A DNA stretch of 47,271 nucleotides from Bdellovibrionales bacterium (GCA_022842925.1 JALHOQ010000005.1:1-47271), one strand, 5' to 3'. Positions 18,404 through 29,311 are shown, numbered from the stretch's first letter. The notes: generated by a model not told the origin, from the sequence alone. Program-made: numbers and translations.

Positions 18404-19462
18404 TCAAAACAGAGTGAGTTGATTACTCGGTCGTACAAACTGTTCGAGCGATAGTTCTGGAAATTTTTTATCAAGGCCATACTTAGCTGAATAGATTCTG
18501 AACATTTGCCGAATTTGGTCGGCTTTCGCGCCTTCGCCTTTCATCCTGGTGCCAAACTGGGAGTCATTGAGTTTGCCGCCGCGGATATCGCGTATATTGC
18601 TTAACACTTTCTCTTTACGCAAAGGGCGATGCTTCTCTAACCAATCGCTAAATATAGGAAGTACGGCGAGCGGCAATCGCACCGGAATGAACGCCGCCGA
18701 ACGGGCGCCGTTCTCACTTGCGGCCTTTAGAATCGCCGGCATTTCATGATCGTTTAAACCGGGAATCATCGGGGCCACGTTTACATTCACGGGAACACCC
18801 GCATCACTTAGAATTCTTACCGCATTTAAGCGGGCCTGCGGGCGGGAGGTGCGCGGCTCGAGCGCCGCGGCGAGATCATTATCAAGTGAAGTGATCGACA
18901 GCGTGCAGCTCACCAGATTTTTTTTCGCCAACTCCCTCAAAACCTCCACATCGCGCGTGATCAGCGCATTTTTGGTGATGACACCGACCGGATTGCCGAA
19001 TTCCAACATCACTTGCAAAATCTTGCGCGTTAGTCCAATTTTTCTTTCCACCGGTTGATAGCAGTCCGTATTGCCACTGAGCACGATCAATTCGGGCCGC
19101 CACGACTTCGACATAAACTTTTCGCGCAAGAGGTCTGGCGCATTTTCCTTCACCATGATTTTGGTTTCAAAATCGAGACCCGCCGAAAATCCCAGGTACT
19201 CATGTGTCGGTCGCGCGTAACAGTAGGCGCAGCCATGTTCACAGCCGCGATAGGGATTAATCGAATAACGAAATCCGAGGTCGGGACTGTTGTTTTCGGC
19301 CAGAATGGATTTTGAGGAATCACGAAAGAGCTGCGTTCGTGGAGCCACTTCTTCGACTTCATCGCCCGCCATCACGGGCGGAACTTCATGCTCGAGGTTG
19401 ACGTGCAACTTGTCAAAGCGATTGGCCGGATTGCTATCGGTACCGCGACCCTTGATGCTCAT
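18404..19462 (-). CDS. Radical SAM protein, PA0069/SplB-like family
   Basis: NPYRGCEHGCAYCYARPTHEYLG CxxxCxxC cluster motif. Confidence 0.88.
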   Translation of the reverse strand: MSIKGRGTDSNPANRFDKLHVNLEHEVPPVMAGDEVEEVAPRTQLFRDSSKSILAENNSPDLGFRYSINPYRGCEHGCAYCYARPTHEYLGFSAGLDFETKIMVKENAPDLLREKFMSKSWRPELIVLSGNTDCYQPVERKIGLTRKILQVMLEFGNPVGVITKNALITRDVEVLRELAKKNLVSCTLSITSLDNDLAAALEPRTSRPQARLNAVRILSDAGVPVNVNVAPMIPGLNDHEMPAILKAASENGARSAAFIPVRLPLAVLPIFSDWLEKHRPLRKEKVLSNIRDIRGGKLNDSQFGTRMKGEGAKADQIRQMFRIYSAKYGLDKKFPELSLEQFVRPSNQLTLF

Positions 19463-19504
19463 TCCCGGGGTTTATAGCACAACCGGGCGCCGTGATTCGC
19501 ATTG

Positions 19505-20806
19505 TTATTGAGTCGTGGCCGGAACCGCTTTGGTGGGATCGGCTTTCGGTTGGGCGGGCGATCCGGATTCGATTCCGGCCTGTTGCTCGGCCACCACCTC
19601 TTGGGCGACGCAGTTATAGGTGCGGAAGATCGCCCACTTCACGATGTCGGCTGCATTGTCGATGATGTCCTTTTGGTCGGGAGTCAGATTCATGCTTAGG
19701 TTTAAATTCAAGGTGGGGCTGCGCAGGATGCCCGCCGGCCCCGTGGCATTTTGGGCCGCAGGATTGGGAATGCGAAAGCTGACGGGGCGGTTCGTTGTGG
19801 GGTCAAACGCAATATGAGAGATCAACCGTTTAACTCCGGCCTCTGTGTTCACATTGTCAGGCATTAGCTCTTCTGGAGTGCTGGTGATGACCATGTCCTT
19901 AGGATCCCCTTTAGGGCTCAGCTTGACCCAAACAAACACCCAATCCGTTGTTGGCTTTTTTACTCCACCTTCGGCCTTAACAATTCGCACCTGTGTCTTC
20001 AAAAAGCGATCCTTACCGTCATTGTTGGACGGGCACTGCCGATCCCATTTGGGCCCTTCGAATTTCGACAGAACGTTGCTGTTGTCCGATCCGCTCATAT
20101 TCTTCACGGCATCGAACGCGGGCATTCCGGCCTGCTGCGACTCCATGCGCGCTTTGCGCAGATTAATGCAGTCATCGCCGTCGAGTGCCGTCCCTTGGGT
20201 CAGATAGCAGCGACCGTTCTTCAAGGCCTCGCCGCTTAGATGCGCAACCAGAGCGCCTGAGAATGCGGCTCCCACCCAGTACAGAATCGGCAAGATCTGC
20301 ACCGCCGCATCTGCCTCTGGAAAAAGCTGCAGCCAAAGCGCGTTTTTATTTTTCGTGGTGATTTTTTCCAACAGGGCTTCAACCTGTGGCTTAAGTGGTT
20401 GGGTCTCATTGTAGGCGAAGGTGACTCCGTTGATCACCAAGGTCGGCTTTCGTATATCCGGCCATGTGGCTTTTAGCGTTTGACCATCGGCCTGAAAGAT
20501 CAGCGTGTCCATGCTGCGGCGGACGCGCTCTAATTTTTTGATCTGCTTAAAGGCGTTCACGGCCTCTTTGCGGTCGTCGGGTCGGAGATTCGGGACAAGC
20601 CAAGTCTCATACTCCTCGGGCGTGCGAGTCACCATAAACTGATTGGCGATGTAGTCGAATGTAGCCACCCGCAGGCGATCCAGCTTTTCTCGGACTTGCT
20701 TCTCGCTGAGAGGCTTGGCCTTGGGGCTGGCCGCGAATGCGGCGAAGGGAGAGAGAGCGAGTTGGAGCGTGAGGCCGAAGCGCAGGATACGGTCGATGGT
20801 TTTCAT
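19505..20806 (-). CDS. Secreted hypothetical protein
   Basis: Signal peptide from MKTIDRILRFGLTLQLALSPFAAFA; start placed downstream of ORF-track start. Confidence 0.6.
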   Translation of the reverse strand: MKTIDRILRFGLTLQLALSPFAAFAASPKAKPLSEKQVREKLDRLRVATFDYIANQFMVTRTPEEYETWLVPNLRPDDRKEAVNAFKQIKKLERVRRSMDTLIFQADGQTLKATWPDIRKPTLVINGVTFAYNETQPLKPQVEALLEKITTKNKNALWLQLFPEADAAVQILPILYWVGAAFSGALVAHLSGEALKNGRCYLTQGTALDGDDCINLRKARMESQQAGMPAFDAVKNMSGSDNSNVLSKFEGPKWDRQCPSNNDGKDRFLKTQVRIVKAEGGVKKPTTDWVFVWVKLSPKGDPKDMVITSTPEELMPDNVNTEAGVKRLISHIAFDPTTNRPVSFRIPNPAAQNATGPAGILRSPTLNLNLSMNLTPDQKDIIDNAADIVKWAIFRTYNCVAQEVVAEQQAGIESGSPAQPKADPTKAVPATTQ

Positions 20807-21008
20807 AGGTAAATTATCGGTATTTCTGCGGTCTTTTTTATTGGGCCGAAAGTCCAGGAGCTTGTAACTATGACAATCGCGTTTAAGATTTGCACGCACT
20901 CAATCGCAGGCGACAGTGCGGGAGCGAATTAAGAGGGGGCTAGCGACTAAGAAGTGCGGCACAAGGTTCGCAAATTGATCGCGAAACTCAAAATTAGGAA
21001 CGAGACGC

Positions 21009-21329
21009 ATGAAGTGGTGGGTAACCTGGTTGGCGATGTGGGGTGGATTGCAGGTGCAGGCCTCGGAGCCGGCCTGTGTACTTGAGTACCGTAAGGCCTA
21101 TATCGAGCTCGCCCGGACAAATGATCCCCGCTACCAGGATGCAGCCGATGTCTATTCCGTCTATTTCGATTTCACCCATGGTCTCACCCCCGTTCAGAGC
21201 GAAGACCAGCGCCAGGTCTTGGAAGTGATCAAGAGCGGTATGGAGAGCGGATCGCTGTGCACCTTCCTCGGATATACTAAGAGCAAAGAGCAGATTTTGA
21301 ATCAATTGCTGGCGGGCCGTCAGAAATGA
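21009..21329 (+). CDS. Small secreted hypothetical protein
   Basis: Signal peptide; two Cys; stop overlaps next gene start. Confidence 0.55.
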   Translation: MKWWVTWLAMWGGLQVQASEPACVLEYRKAYIELARTNDPRYQDAADVYSVYFDFTHGLTPVQSEDQRQVLEVIKSGMESGSLCTFLGYTKSKEQILNQLLAGRQK

Positions 21330-22099
21330 GAGTGGCCGTGGTCGTTCTCTTTTTCTCGATCTCTCTTCCCGCCGTGGCCCACAATTGGGGGGGCTTTGAC
21401 AGCGGGTACACTCGAGAAGAAGTGGATGCATTGTCACTTCAGATTCAGCAGCGCCTCGAGCGAGAGGACACGGACGCCGCCGTCGCCCTGGTCAAACGCT
21501 TCATTCAAGAACATTCCGAGGACATCCTGCTGCGCCAAAGCAATGGACATAGTAAATATCGCCTAATCCGCAGCCTCGTCAGTTCCCCTGCTTGGGCCGC
21601 AACGGACGGGACGACGCAAGCTTCGATTCTCAGCATCGCTTTGAAGTATGGACCATTGACTCCCCGGTATGAAAGAGAGCTGCTCTATTTAATGGCGCGA
21701 ACGGGAACCCTTGAAGGTATGGCCGCGGTGTTGGCGCGGGCTCTTATACCGAAGTCGGCCGATAAGGGTTACCTTTCGAATTTGACTTACGAGTCCCTAA
21801 TCAGCCATTGGGTTCGTGCTTGGCACCGGCTCGCGAACGGTTTTCTGACCGCCGATCATCCGGTCGAAGCGCATGAGCTTGTCGCGGCGGTGGCCGTCTG
21901 GCTCAGTCGCTTTACGCATCCAGATGAAGTTGTAATGGAGGTCACCGCGCGCACCTCAAAACAGGCTCTGCAAGTCTTGCCCCTATTAATAAGTTTGCGT
22001 CGTGATTGGCCAGGAACGTTGAGTGAAGTGCAGGCCAATCGCCTTCGCTATTGGCAAAATGCCCGAGGTTGCGAATCGCCATTAATCGCTCCCGATTAG
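21326..22099 (+). CDS. Secreted hypothetical helical-repeat protein
   Basis: Signal peptide; ATGA-type overlap with upstream ORF. Confidence 0.55.
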   Translation: MRVAVVVLFFSISLPAVAHNWGGFDSGYTREEVDALSLQIQQRLEREDTDAAVALVKRFIQEHSEDILLRQSNGHSKYRLIRSLVSSPAWAATDGTTQASILSIALKYGPLTPRYERELLYLMARTGTLEGMAAVLARALIPKSADKGYLSNLTYESLISHWVRAWHRLANGFLTADHPVEAHELVAAVAVWLSRFTHPDEVVMEVTARTSKQALQVLPLLISLRRDWPGTLSEVQANRLRYWQNARGCESPLIAPD

Positions 22100-22253
22100 C
22101 AAATCCGAGCCGCCCATGAGTTCAACACGCCCCTCCCTGTGAAGAACTTTTGCTCACTCGCTTCGGGTTATATTTGAGCCTGCGAAATATAAAAATTCTT
22201 CGCAACTTTTTCTCCCAGCCTTCCGTCTAGTCATAAGCTAGCAGGGGGCATCA

Positions 22254-25200
22254 ATGAGGGCAGTCCGTATCAATTTGATACGAGGGGTGTTAGGGCTAAT
22301 CACGCTTTGTTTTCCTCTTTTATTTAACAGTTGCAGCGGCGGTTTTAAATCTTACAAGTCCGATCAGTCGAGCGCTCTCCTAAGCCAGCCTGTTTCGTTT
22401 GATCGGAACGCGATTCCGCAATTCGCCAAAACGTCCGTCACGGTCATGGGCAAGTGCCTCCGCGGCCGCCCGATCAAGCTTTTCGTTGATGGGGTCTCAG
22501 CGGGACCAGACAGCACCTGCGATGGCGGACTCTTCAGCGCTGAAGTCGCGTTACTCGGCGATGACGGTCTTAAGCAGATCATAGTTTCGCAGTTCGACAT
22601 TTCAGGCCGCGAAATCCAAGACAGTGTCTCGGTAAATAAAGACACTCAGGCTCCCGCGGTCGCCCTTGTGACCGTGACCCGGCTCGCCACGCCCGCGGGC
22701 GCATACTCCCTGACCGGGACGTGTGAAGCGGGCGTCGATCTCTCAATCTCGGGCGACATCGCCTCCTTGCTGACGGGCGCCGCATGTGTCAACGGCGTTT
22801 TTCAAGTTACGGCCAATTTATCTCCTGGAGATGGTGTTAAAAACCTTGTTGTGCAACAGACCGATAAGGCCGGCAATGTCGGGCAGGGTACAATGGCGCA
22901 CACCGTGGATACGATGCCACCAGTTCTGACCGTGGCGGCACCGCAAATGAACGCCGTTTTTAAAGACTCCGTTACCATCAGCGGGACGTGCGAGACGGGT
23001 CTTCGGGTGGTGGCGGCGGGCGCCGGGCTTAGCGCGCCGGTTGAAGTTCTTTGTTCGGCGGGAAATTACAGTTTGTCGGCGGCTTTATCCGCGGGCGACG
23101 GACCAAAGGAAATTCTACTTTCACATACGGACGCTCAAGCCAACAAGGCCGAACAGCGTTTGACTGTCGTTCGCGATACGACATCGCCGCGTCTGACAAT
23201 CGTGGCACCGGCCATGGGGGCCGTGGTGCGCGCCAACGTCACGCTCAATGGAACCTGCGAAAACGGTTTGAATGTGCAAATATCCAGCGCCGCGCTTTCA
23301 CAAGCTCAGACGATCGCCTGTAACAATTCGGCTTTCTCGGCGGCTTTGAATCTCAGTGGTGCCGATGGTTCGGTTACGATCACGGCCGCCCAAACCGATG
23401 CCGCCGGCAACTCCGGCTCGGCCGCGGTCACGGTCGTGAAAGATACGGTCGCACCCCTTCTTGTTTTGTCTACGCCGGCGCCCAACAGTTTCGCCATGAA
23501 CACCGTGGTCGCGGCCGGAACTTGTGAGTCGGGCTTGCCCGTGATGGTCAGCGGCGCGGGCGTTGCCCAACCCGGCCAGATCGCCTGCACGGCAGGAGCC
23601 TTCTCGGCTACGCTGACTCTTTCAGCGGGCGATGGCGCTAAACCGATCGTGTTCATGCAGACCGACGCGGCGGGGAACTCATCCCAGGTGAGCGTGACCA
23701 TTACTAAGGACACGGTTGCACCAGTCTTAACGGTCACGGCTCCGGCCAACAATGCCACCTTTACAACCGAGTCGATTGCCGTAAATGGTGCCTGCGAAAC
23801 TGGAGTCCCGGTCTCGATTGGCGGCACTGGAGCGGCTTCGGCATTGCAATTGGGCTGCGTGAACTCGGCCTTCTCCGGCACTCTGGTTCTCTCGGCCGGT
23901 AACGGCACCAAGGCCCTCGAGTTTCGGCAAACGGATGCGGCCGGCAATTCGGTTCTAGTTCAACGCTCAGTGAGCTTGTCGGTACCTGCGACTGTGCTCG
24001 CCATCACGGCGCCCGCCGCCAATTCGTTTAACAGGGGAACGCTGAGCCTACAGGGTGTTTGCGAATCAAACCGCACGGTTTCCATCAGTGGCGATGTCAG
24101 CGCCAACTCATCGGTCACTTGCGTGAACGCGGCCTTTACGGCGCCGGTGACTCTCTCAGCCGGCGATGGATTGAAAACGGTTCGAATCTCCCAAATCCAA
24201 TCGACGGGAATGACCGCGATGGATTCCCGCAGTTTCACCAAAGACACGGTCGCACCAGCGGTTTTGATCTCGCAGCCGGCCGCGAACTCGGCCTTTCAAG
24301 CCTCCCTCAGCCTAAGCGGAACCTGCGAAAGCGGATTGAGCGTGACGATTGACGGCTCAGGAGTTTTGACCGCCCAGACCGCCACTTGCGCTAGCGGAGC
24401 TTTTACCGCCACGGTCACGCTCTCGGCTGGCGATGGCAGCAAAATCGTGAATGTCGCGCAAACGGACGCGGCCGGTAACCGGGGCTCGGCGACTCGAACT
24501 TTCCTGCGCGACAACGCAGGTCCCAATCTCACCATCACCGCGCCCGCGGCCGGAACGACGGCCTCTCAGGGGCTGACCCTTCAAGGCGCCTGCGAGGGCG
24601 GCAACCCGGTTCAAATCAGCGGCTCCGGCGTGGCCGCGGCTGTGAGCGTGTCCTGCGTGAGCTCGGCCTACTCGGCGGCAATCACTTTCTCAACTGGTGA
24701 AGGAGCGAAGGCTGTGTCTGTGGCGCAAGCGGATTCCGCGGGCAATAGCACCACCGTCAATCGTCAGTTTAACAAAGACTCCGTGGCTCCGACGATTGCC
24801 TTTACGGCGCCGGCCGCTGGAACCGCTGCAGCCGCAGGTGTTACGTTGAATGGCAGCTGTGAGTCGGGTCTCACTGTGCAGATCTCCGGTGGGGTTTCGG
24901 CGAACACGTCGGTCAGCTGCGCGAATTCCGCCTTCACGGCCAATATTACTTTCTCGTCGGGTGAGGGCGCCAAAACCATAACCGTGGCGCAAACGGACGC
25001 CGCCGGTAACACCGGAAGCGCCAGTCGTGGATTCGTGCGCGACTCGGTTGCTCCAGTGGTGACCATCGCGCAACCGGCTTCTGGCGCGTTCGTGCGCTCG
25101 CCGGCCACGGTTTCAGGACTTTGTGAAGCCGGGATTCCGGTCGTGTTGTATGGATCGGGCGTGGCGACACAAGTGACCGTGAGCTGTTCCGCCGGAATGT

Positions 25201-26348
25201 ACTCCGGTTCAGTGACACTTACGGCGGGCGACGGAGCCAAAGAAATTCGGGCCGGCCAAACGGACGCGGCTCAGAATTTCGGAGTGGCTGTTGTGAACGT
25301 GGCTCTTGATACAGTGGCGCCGAATGTCGCGATTCAGGCACCGGAGGCGGGAACGTTGGCTCCAAATGGGCTTACGGTTTCAGGCGCGTGTGAAAGCGGC
25401 CTACCTGTGGTGGCCGGCGGCAGCGGCGCGGCCTCAATGGTGCAAGTGAACTGCACGAACGCCGTATTCTCGGTCAATGTGGTTTTCTCAGCGACGGACG
25501 GACAGAAGCAAATCTCCGTCACTCAAACCGATGCGGCTGGAAACACAAGATCCGATACTCGCGTGTTCGAACGCGGAGATCCGGTTGTAAAGGGCACGGC
25601 TCTTTACACCGCTCACTGCGCGATTTGCCACGGCCCGCTCGCCACGTCCACAAAGCTGGGCCGTACGGCCGCGCAGATTTCCGGCGCGATTACGACCATT
25701 CCCGCCATGCAGAATCTCGCGACAACCCTAACAGCCAAAGACATCGAGTATATCGCCGCGGCCTTGGGTCAATCGACATCGGTTCCCGTAAGCGGTTCCA
25801 CCGCCGCCGTCATCCCGATCGGCACGCGAACATATATGGCTTCGGTCTTTACCGATATCTTTGTCGATCCCGCGAGTACGGCGACGGCGAACACCACCAT
25901 TCGCAATTTAATCAACAGTCATTTGTTGAATCGACCCTCGGCGCTGGGCGGCCCTTGTCGCCGCTATGATGACGTGTGCCCCGAGCAATCGGGCGCGCGC
26001 CAGGCCTCGGAAACTTGGGACATGGCTGACGCCTGGGTTCTGCCCGCGGCGACTCCACTTAGAGAAGGTTACATCACTCGCGCTTGCAACGAGATCCTGG
26101 CCCAGGATTTAGCCGTCACCAACGTGCTCAAGCGGGCGGGTAACCTGACGGCGACCGCGCCGGCCAGCGACGCCAATGTTGGCCTTGTCTACGGCATCTT
26201 TCATCTCGGCTTCACGGTTCCCAGTTCGGATCTAACCAATCTTAAGGCCATTCATGCGGGCGCGCTCAGCCGGGGCATGAGTACGACGGACGCTTGGCGC
26301 TTCACGATTCTGGCCATCTGCCAGAGCCCGGGAACGGAGACATTATGA
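22254..26348 (+). CDS. Large lipoprotein with about 12 Ig-like repeats fused to a cytochrome c domain
   Basis: LFNSCSGG lipobox; repeats of ~88 aa with G-[TAS]-CE-G ... C ... F ... QTDAAGN ... KDTVAP; C-terminal HCAICHG heme motif. Confidence 0.85.
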   Translation: MRAVRINLIRGVLGLITLCFPLLFNSCSGGFKSYKSDQSSALLSQPVSFDRNAIPQFAKTSVTVMGKCLRGRPIKLFVDGVSAGPDSTCDGGLFSAEVALLGDDGLKQIIVSQFDISGREIQDSVSVNKDTQAPAVALVTVTRLATPAGAYSLTGTCEAGVDLSISGDIASLLTGAACVNGVFQVTANLSPGDGVKNLVVQQTDKAGNVGQGTMAHTVDTMPPVLTVAAPQMNAVFKDSVTISGTCETGLRVVAAGAGLSAPVEVLCSAGNYSLSAALSAGDGPKEILLSHTDAQANKAEQRLTVVRDTTSPRLTIVAPAMGAVVRANVTLNGTCENGLNVQISSAALSQAQTIACNNSAFSAALNLSGADGSVTITAAQTDAAGNSGSAAVTVVKDTVAPLLVLSTPAPNSFAMNTVVAAGTCESGLPVMVSGAGVAQPGQIACTAGAFSATLTLSAGDGAKPIVFMQTDAAGNSSQVSVTITKDTVAPVLTVTAPANNATFTTESIAVNGACETGVPVSIGGTGAASALQLGCVNSAFSGTLVLSAGNGTKALEFRQTDAAGNSVLVQRSVSLSVPATVLAITAPAANSFNRGTLSLQGVCESNRTVSISGDVSANSSVTCVNAAFTAPVTLSAGDGLKTVRISQIQSTGMTAMDSRSFTKDTVAPAVLISQPAANSAFQASLSLSGTCESGLSVTIDGSGVLTAQTATCASGAFTATVTLSAGDGSKIVNVAQTDAAGNRGSATRTFLRDNAGPNLTITAPAAGTTASQGLTLQGACEGGNPVQISGSGVAAAVSVSCVSSAYSAAITFSTGEGAKAVSVAQADSAGNSTTVNRQFNKDSVAPTIAFTAPAAGTAAAAGVTLNGSCESGLTVQISGGVSANTSVSCANSAFTANITFSSGEGAKTITVAQTDAAGNTGSASRGFVRDSVAPVVTIAQPASGAFVRSPATVSGLCEAGIPVVLYGSGVATQVTVSCSAGMYSGSVTLTAGDGAKEIRAGQTDAAQNFGVAVVNVALDTVAPNVAIQAPEAGTLAPNGLTVSGACESGLPVVAGGSGAASMVQVNCTNAVFSVNVVFSATDGQKQISVTQTDAAGNTRSDTRVFERGDPVVKGTALYTAHCAICHGPLATSTKLGRTAAQISGAITTIPAMQNLATTLTAKDIEYIAAALGQSTSVPVSGSTAAVIPIGTRTYMASVFTDIFVDPASTATANTTIRNLINSHLLNRPSALGGPCRRYDDVCPEQSGARQASETWDMADAWVLPAATPLREGYITRACNEILAQDLAVTNVLKRAGNLTATAPASDANVGLVYGIFHLGFTVPSSDLTNLKAIHAGALSRGMSTTDAWRFTILAICQSPGTETL

Positions 26349-27727
26349 GAATCTTCACCGCTGTTCTACTTTTGTTTTCAAATGCCGCCGGCGCGGATGT
26401 GGCGCTCTCTAACTTGGCGATTTACAATCGTTGCCACGCCCAACTCACCGGCGAGCGGCCGCTCCTGTCGGATTCTCTCACTCAGCAGGTGCAAGCCGGA
26501 ACCTTGGACCCGATCGCGGCCTGCACCACGATTCTCAATGGGGCCCTGCTGAACTCCTCGGGCGGCTTGGCGAATGTAAACGATGCCCGCGCCAAAAAGG
26601 TGCTGAGGACGTTGCATAACGTTCATGGCTCTTGGTTCGCCCGCACCGATTTTCAGCAGGTGTTTTCGATCAATTCCCAACAGGGAGCGCAGGATATTTA
26701 CGATAGCTCCATGCCGGCGCTTTATTTTACGCGGGCCTTACTCGCCCCAACGTCTGACATCACATCGGTACTGAACACATCCGACATTTTAAAGCCCGTT
26801 CGCACCAACTCCACAACTGATCGCGGCCTCGCGTCCAATATGCCTCTTTCGGAATATCAGGTGGGGAGTTATGGGGTCAGTGGCGGAATTCCCTTCGCGC
26901 CCAAGGGAGAATTGCTGGGGATGCAAACCGTAGCTCCTCTGTCGCTGGCTTATAACAGTCAATACTACGGAAGCGGAACCGCGAGAGTTTATGCCAATGC
27001 AGGCGGCGGCGTGATGGGCAATTATGTTTATATTTTGCAGAATGCGTCTTTGCCGGAGCGGTTTACGGCGGATGGGGGACTGCGAATGCCCAGGCGTTGG
27101 GCTCGCTCCGTTTATCACGATCTCTTGTGTCGCGATTTGCCCCTGATTCGCGCGGCGGACTCCAATCCATTTGTCGCCACCGGCTCTAGCATCGCTTTTC
27201 GTCAAAGCGCCGCCTGTGTCCGCTGCCATGCGAGCATGGATCGGATGGCGAGCGTGATTCGCAATATAGTTCCCAAAAGTTTCTCCATTGGTGAAGGCGT
27301 CGGTGGGGCCTACGACTTTCTCGACACGGTCGCCACTTCCTCCACGGCCGAGTCGGCTTGGCCGACGGCGAGCGATTCCAACTACCATCGCCGCCCAACC
27401 AACGGAGTGTTGTTCTTTCGTAATTACCAGGGCGCTTTGGTCGACATCAACGTCACGGACGCGCAGAACCTGGCGAACCAGATCTTGGCGCAAGACGATT
27501 TCTATATTTGCATGGCGAAGCGGTATTATCGGTACCTGACCGGCGTCGACGCCGACACGGGGGATATCGGGGACCCGGATCGCGCGCCGTTAAGTACAGC
27601 GGATATGAGTCACCGGACAACGGTCATCAATCTCGGAATGACTTTGAAGACGAATCGGGATGTCCGCCTATTAATCCGGAACATCATGAATCTGCCGAGC
27701 TATAAACGCTCGGCGGCGGGACAGTAG
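26345..27727 (+). CDS. Secreted CxxCH-containing protein, partner of the DUF1501 protein
   Basis: ATG at 26345 overlapping upstream stop; signal peptide; SAACVRCHASMDRM. Confidence 0.75.
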   Translation: MRIFTAVLLLFSNAAGADVALSNLAIYNRCHAQLTGERPLLSDSLTQQVQAGTLDPIAACTTILNGALLNSSGGLANVNDARAKKVLRTLHNVHGSWFARTDFQQVFSINSQQGAQDIYDSSMPALYFTRALLAPTSDITSVLNTSDILKPVRTNSTTDRGLASNMPLSEYQVGSYGVSGGIPFAPKGELLGMQTVAPLSLAYNSQYYGSGTARVYANAGGGVMGNYVYILQNASLPERFTADGGLRMPRRWARSVYHDLLCRDLPLIRAADSNPFVATGSSIAFRQSAACVRCHASMDRMASVIRNIVPKSFSIGEGVGGAYDFLDTVATSSTAESAWPTASDSNYHRRPTNGVLFFRNYQGALVDINVTDAQNLANQILAQDDFYICMAKRYYRYLTGVDADTGDIGDPDRAPLSTADMSHRTTVINLGMTLKTNRDVRLLIRNIMNLPSYKRSAAGQ

Positions 27728-27736
27728 GGGTGGCCT

Positions 27737-29311
27737 ATGAATCATAAACTTCCACGCAGACAGCTTCTCAAGTTACTCGCCACCATCGGGGCCGGCCGCC
27801 AGGTTGAAGCCACACTCGGCGGGTTGGCCACCACCATCTTAAGTGGCGTGGTGCAAAAGGCGCAGGCTCAGCAAGCTGGCCTCAATCCGCGCAACTTCAT
27901 TAATATATATTTAAGTGGTGGATATCCGCGTTGGATGTTTGACGGTTTCCTTCAGCCTTATGGGGCGACCGGATATGTCGCCAACAAACAGGCCGCCACA
28001 CGCTATGTCGCCAGCAATGGCCGTTACACCGATGTCACCTATGCGACGCATTCGTTTAACGGCGTCAATTATCCCTGGCAGTGGCAGTTTGCGTTGCCCA
28101 CGCCAAGCGGAACGCGGCCGATGACCGATTTGTCCCGCAACATGCTTGTGCTGCAGGGGTTAAACTCCCTCTCCGAAGCTCACGATTTGGCGTTTAGCAA
28201 CTTGTTCCTGCCTTTGGGCTCCACCCAGAGTCTGCAATGCCTTGGCGCCGACCATTCTTCGGCGCCCTTCGCGGGTATGTCGCACAATACGGCGCCCATC
28301 TGGAAATCGAAGGCGCAGAAGGTCGGCACCCGAATCGGGGGCTACGACATCAATTCCGTTTTTAACGAAATGATGACGCCGTTTAACCTGCAGGTGCCGA
28401 GCACCTTTTCCTCCAATCTTAGTCAATTGAAGAGTTTGATGGATGCGGCCGCGACCAGCTTGAGTGGCAGTGCCAATGCCCGCAATCCCAATGCGGCCTT
28501 GATTCAATCCAGCAAGGCGTCAGCCGTGCAGCTTATGGCTCAATCCCTATCGACCAAGCAATCGCTGATCCAGGGGATGTACACCAAATACAGAAACCTG
28601 ATTGCCCAAGCCGTGGCGCCAACCGCGGTTTTTGCGGGCATCAATGACCTTCCGGTCGGTGCGACCGAGAATCGGGACACCAACCTCTACAACTCTGTTC
28701 CAAGCTCGCTCACCGATATTCGCTCTCTGGTCACCACCAATATAGTGAGCAACGATATGGCTCGCTGTTTCGCCTTTGCCGAATTCGTTATCACGCAGGG
28801 CTTAACCCAATCGGTGACGGTGGATCCGCGCTCGCTCTATTTCCCGGGTCCCTTCTACCTCCCGGACGAGCATGAGTTCGGTGTTATGGCGAGTGTGCTG
28901 CTGCACTTTTACAACACGCGCGCCATCGCGGCCTGTTTGATGGAGCTGATCGCGGCCTTACAGACGGCCAATGTCTTTAACAACACGATCGTGATGGTTT
29001 CGAGCGAATTCGGGCGCTCGGCGCGCGCCAACGGTAGTGGCTCCGATCACGGGCAGAACTCCTCAAGCGCGACTTTCTTTAGCGGAGCAATTCAAGGCCC
29101 ATATGTTGCCGGAAATATTCGCGGTAACTCCACAATCGGAGGTTACTCTGGCTCGTGGGGTGACAGCGACGGTAGCCGGGACTTCGGCCATCTGTTGAGC
29201 AGTGTCGCGACCATGTTGCGGGTGCCCTCGCCGCTGACGGCGCGTCCGTCTCTTGTGGCGGAATCGGGCGGCGTGATCTCGTCGCTCTTGCCTAGAACCA
29301 CGATCGTGTAA
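27737..29311 (+). CDS. DUF1501-like secreted protein
   Basis: N-terminal PRRQLLKLLATIGAG (Tat-like); VSSEFGRSARANGSGSDHGQNSSS motif characteristic of DUF1501. Confidence 0.8.
   Translation: MNHKLPRRQLLKLLATIGAGRQVEATLGGLATTILSGVVQKAQAQQAGLNPRNFINIYLSGGYPRWMFDGFLQPYGATGYVANKQAATRYVASNGRYTDVTYATHSFNGVNYPWQWQFALPTPSGTRPMTDLSRNMLVLQGLNSLSEAHDLAFSNLFLPLGSTQSLQCLGADHSSAPFAGMSHNTAPIWKSKAQKVGTRIGGYDINSVFNEMMTPFNLQVPSTFSSNLSQLKSLMDAAATSLSGSANARNPNAALIQSSKASAVQLMAQSLSTKQSLIQGMYTKYRNLIAQAVAPTAVFAGINDLPVGATENRDTNLYNSVPSSLTDIRSLVTTNIVSNDMARCFAFAEFVITQGLTQSVTVDPRSLYFPGPFYLPDEHEFGVMASVLLHFYNTRAIAACLMELIAALQTANVFNNTIVMVSSEFGRSARANGSGSDHGQNSSSATFFSGAIQGPYVAGNIRGNSTIGGYSGSWGDSDGSRDFGHLLSSVATMLRVPSPLTARPSLVAESGGVISSLLPRTTIV

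Noticed and set aside
23306-25240. Series of antisense ORFs within the Ig-repeat gene
   Set aside because: GC-rich codon usage of a repetitive gene opens the opposite frames; the same shadow pattern recurs with each repeat.
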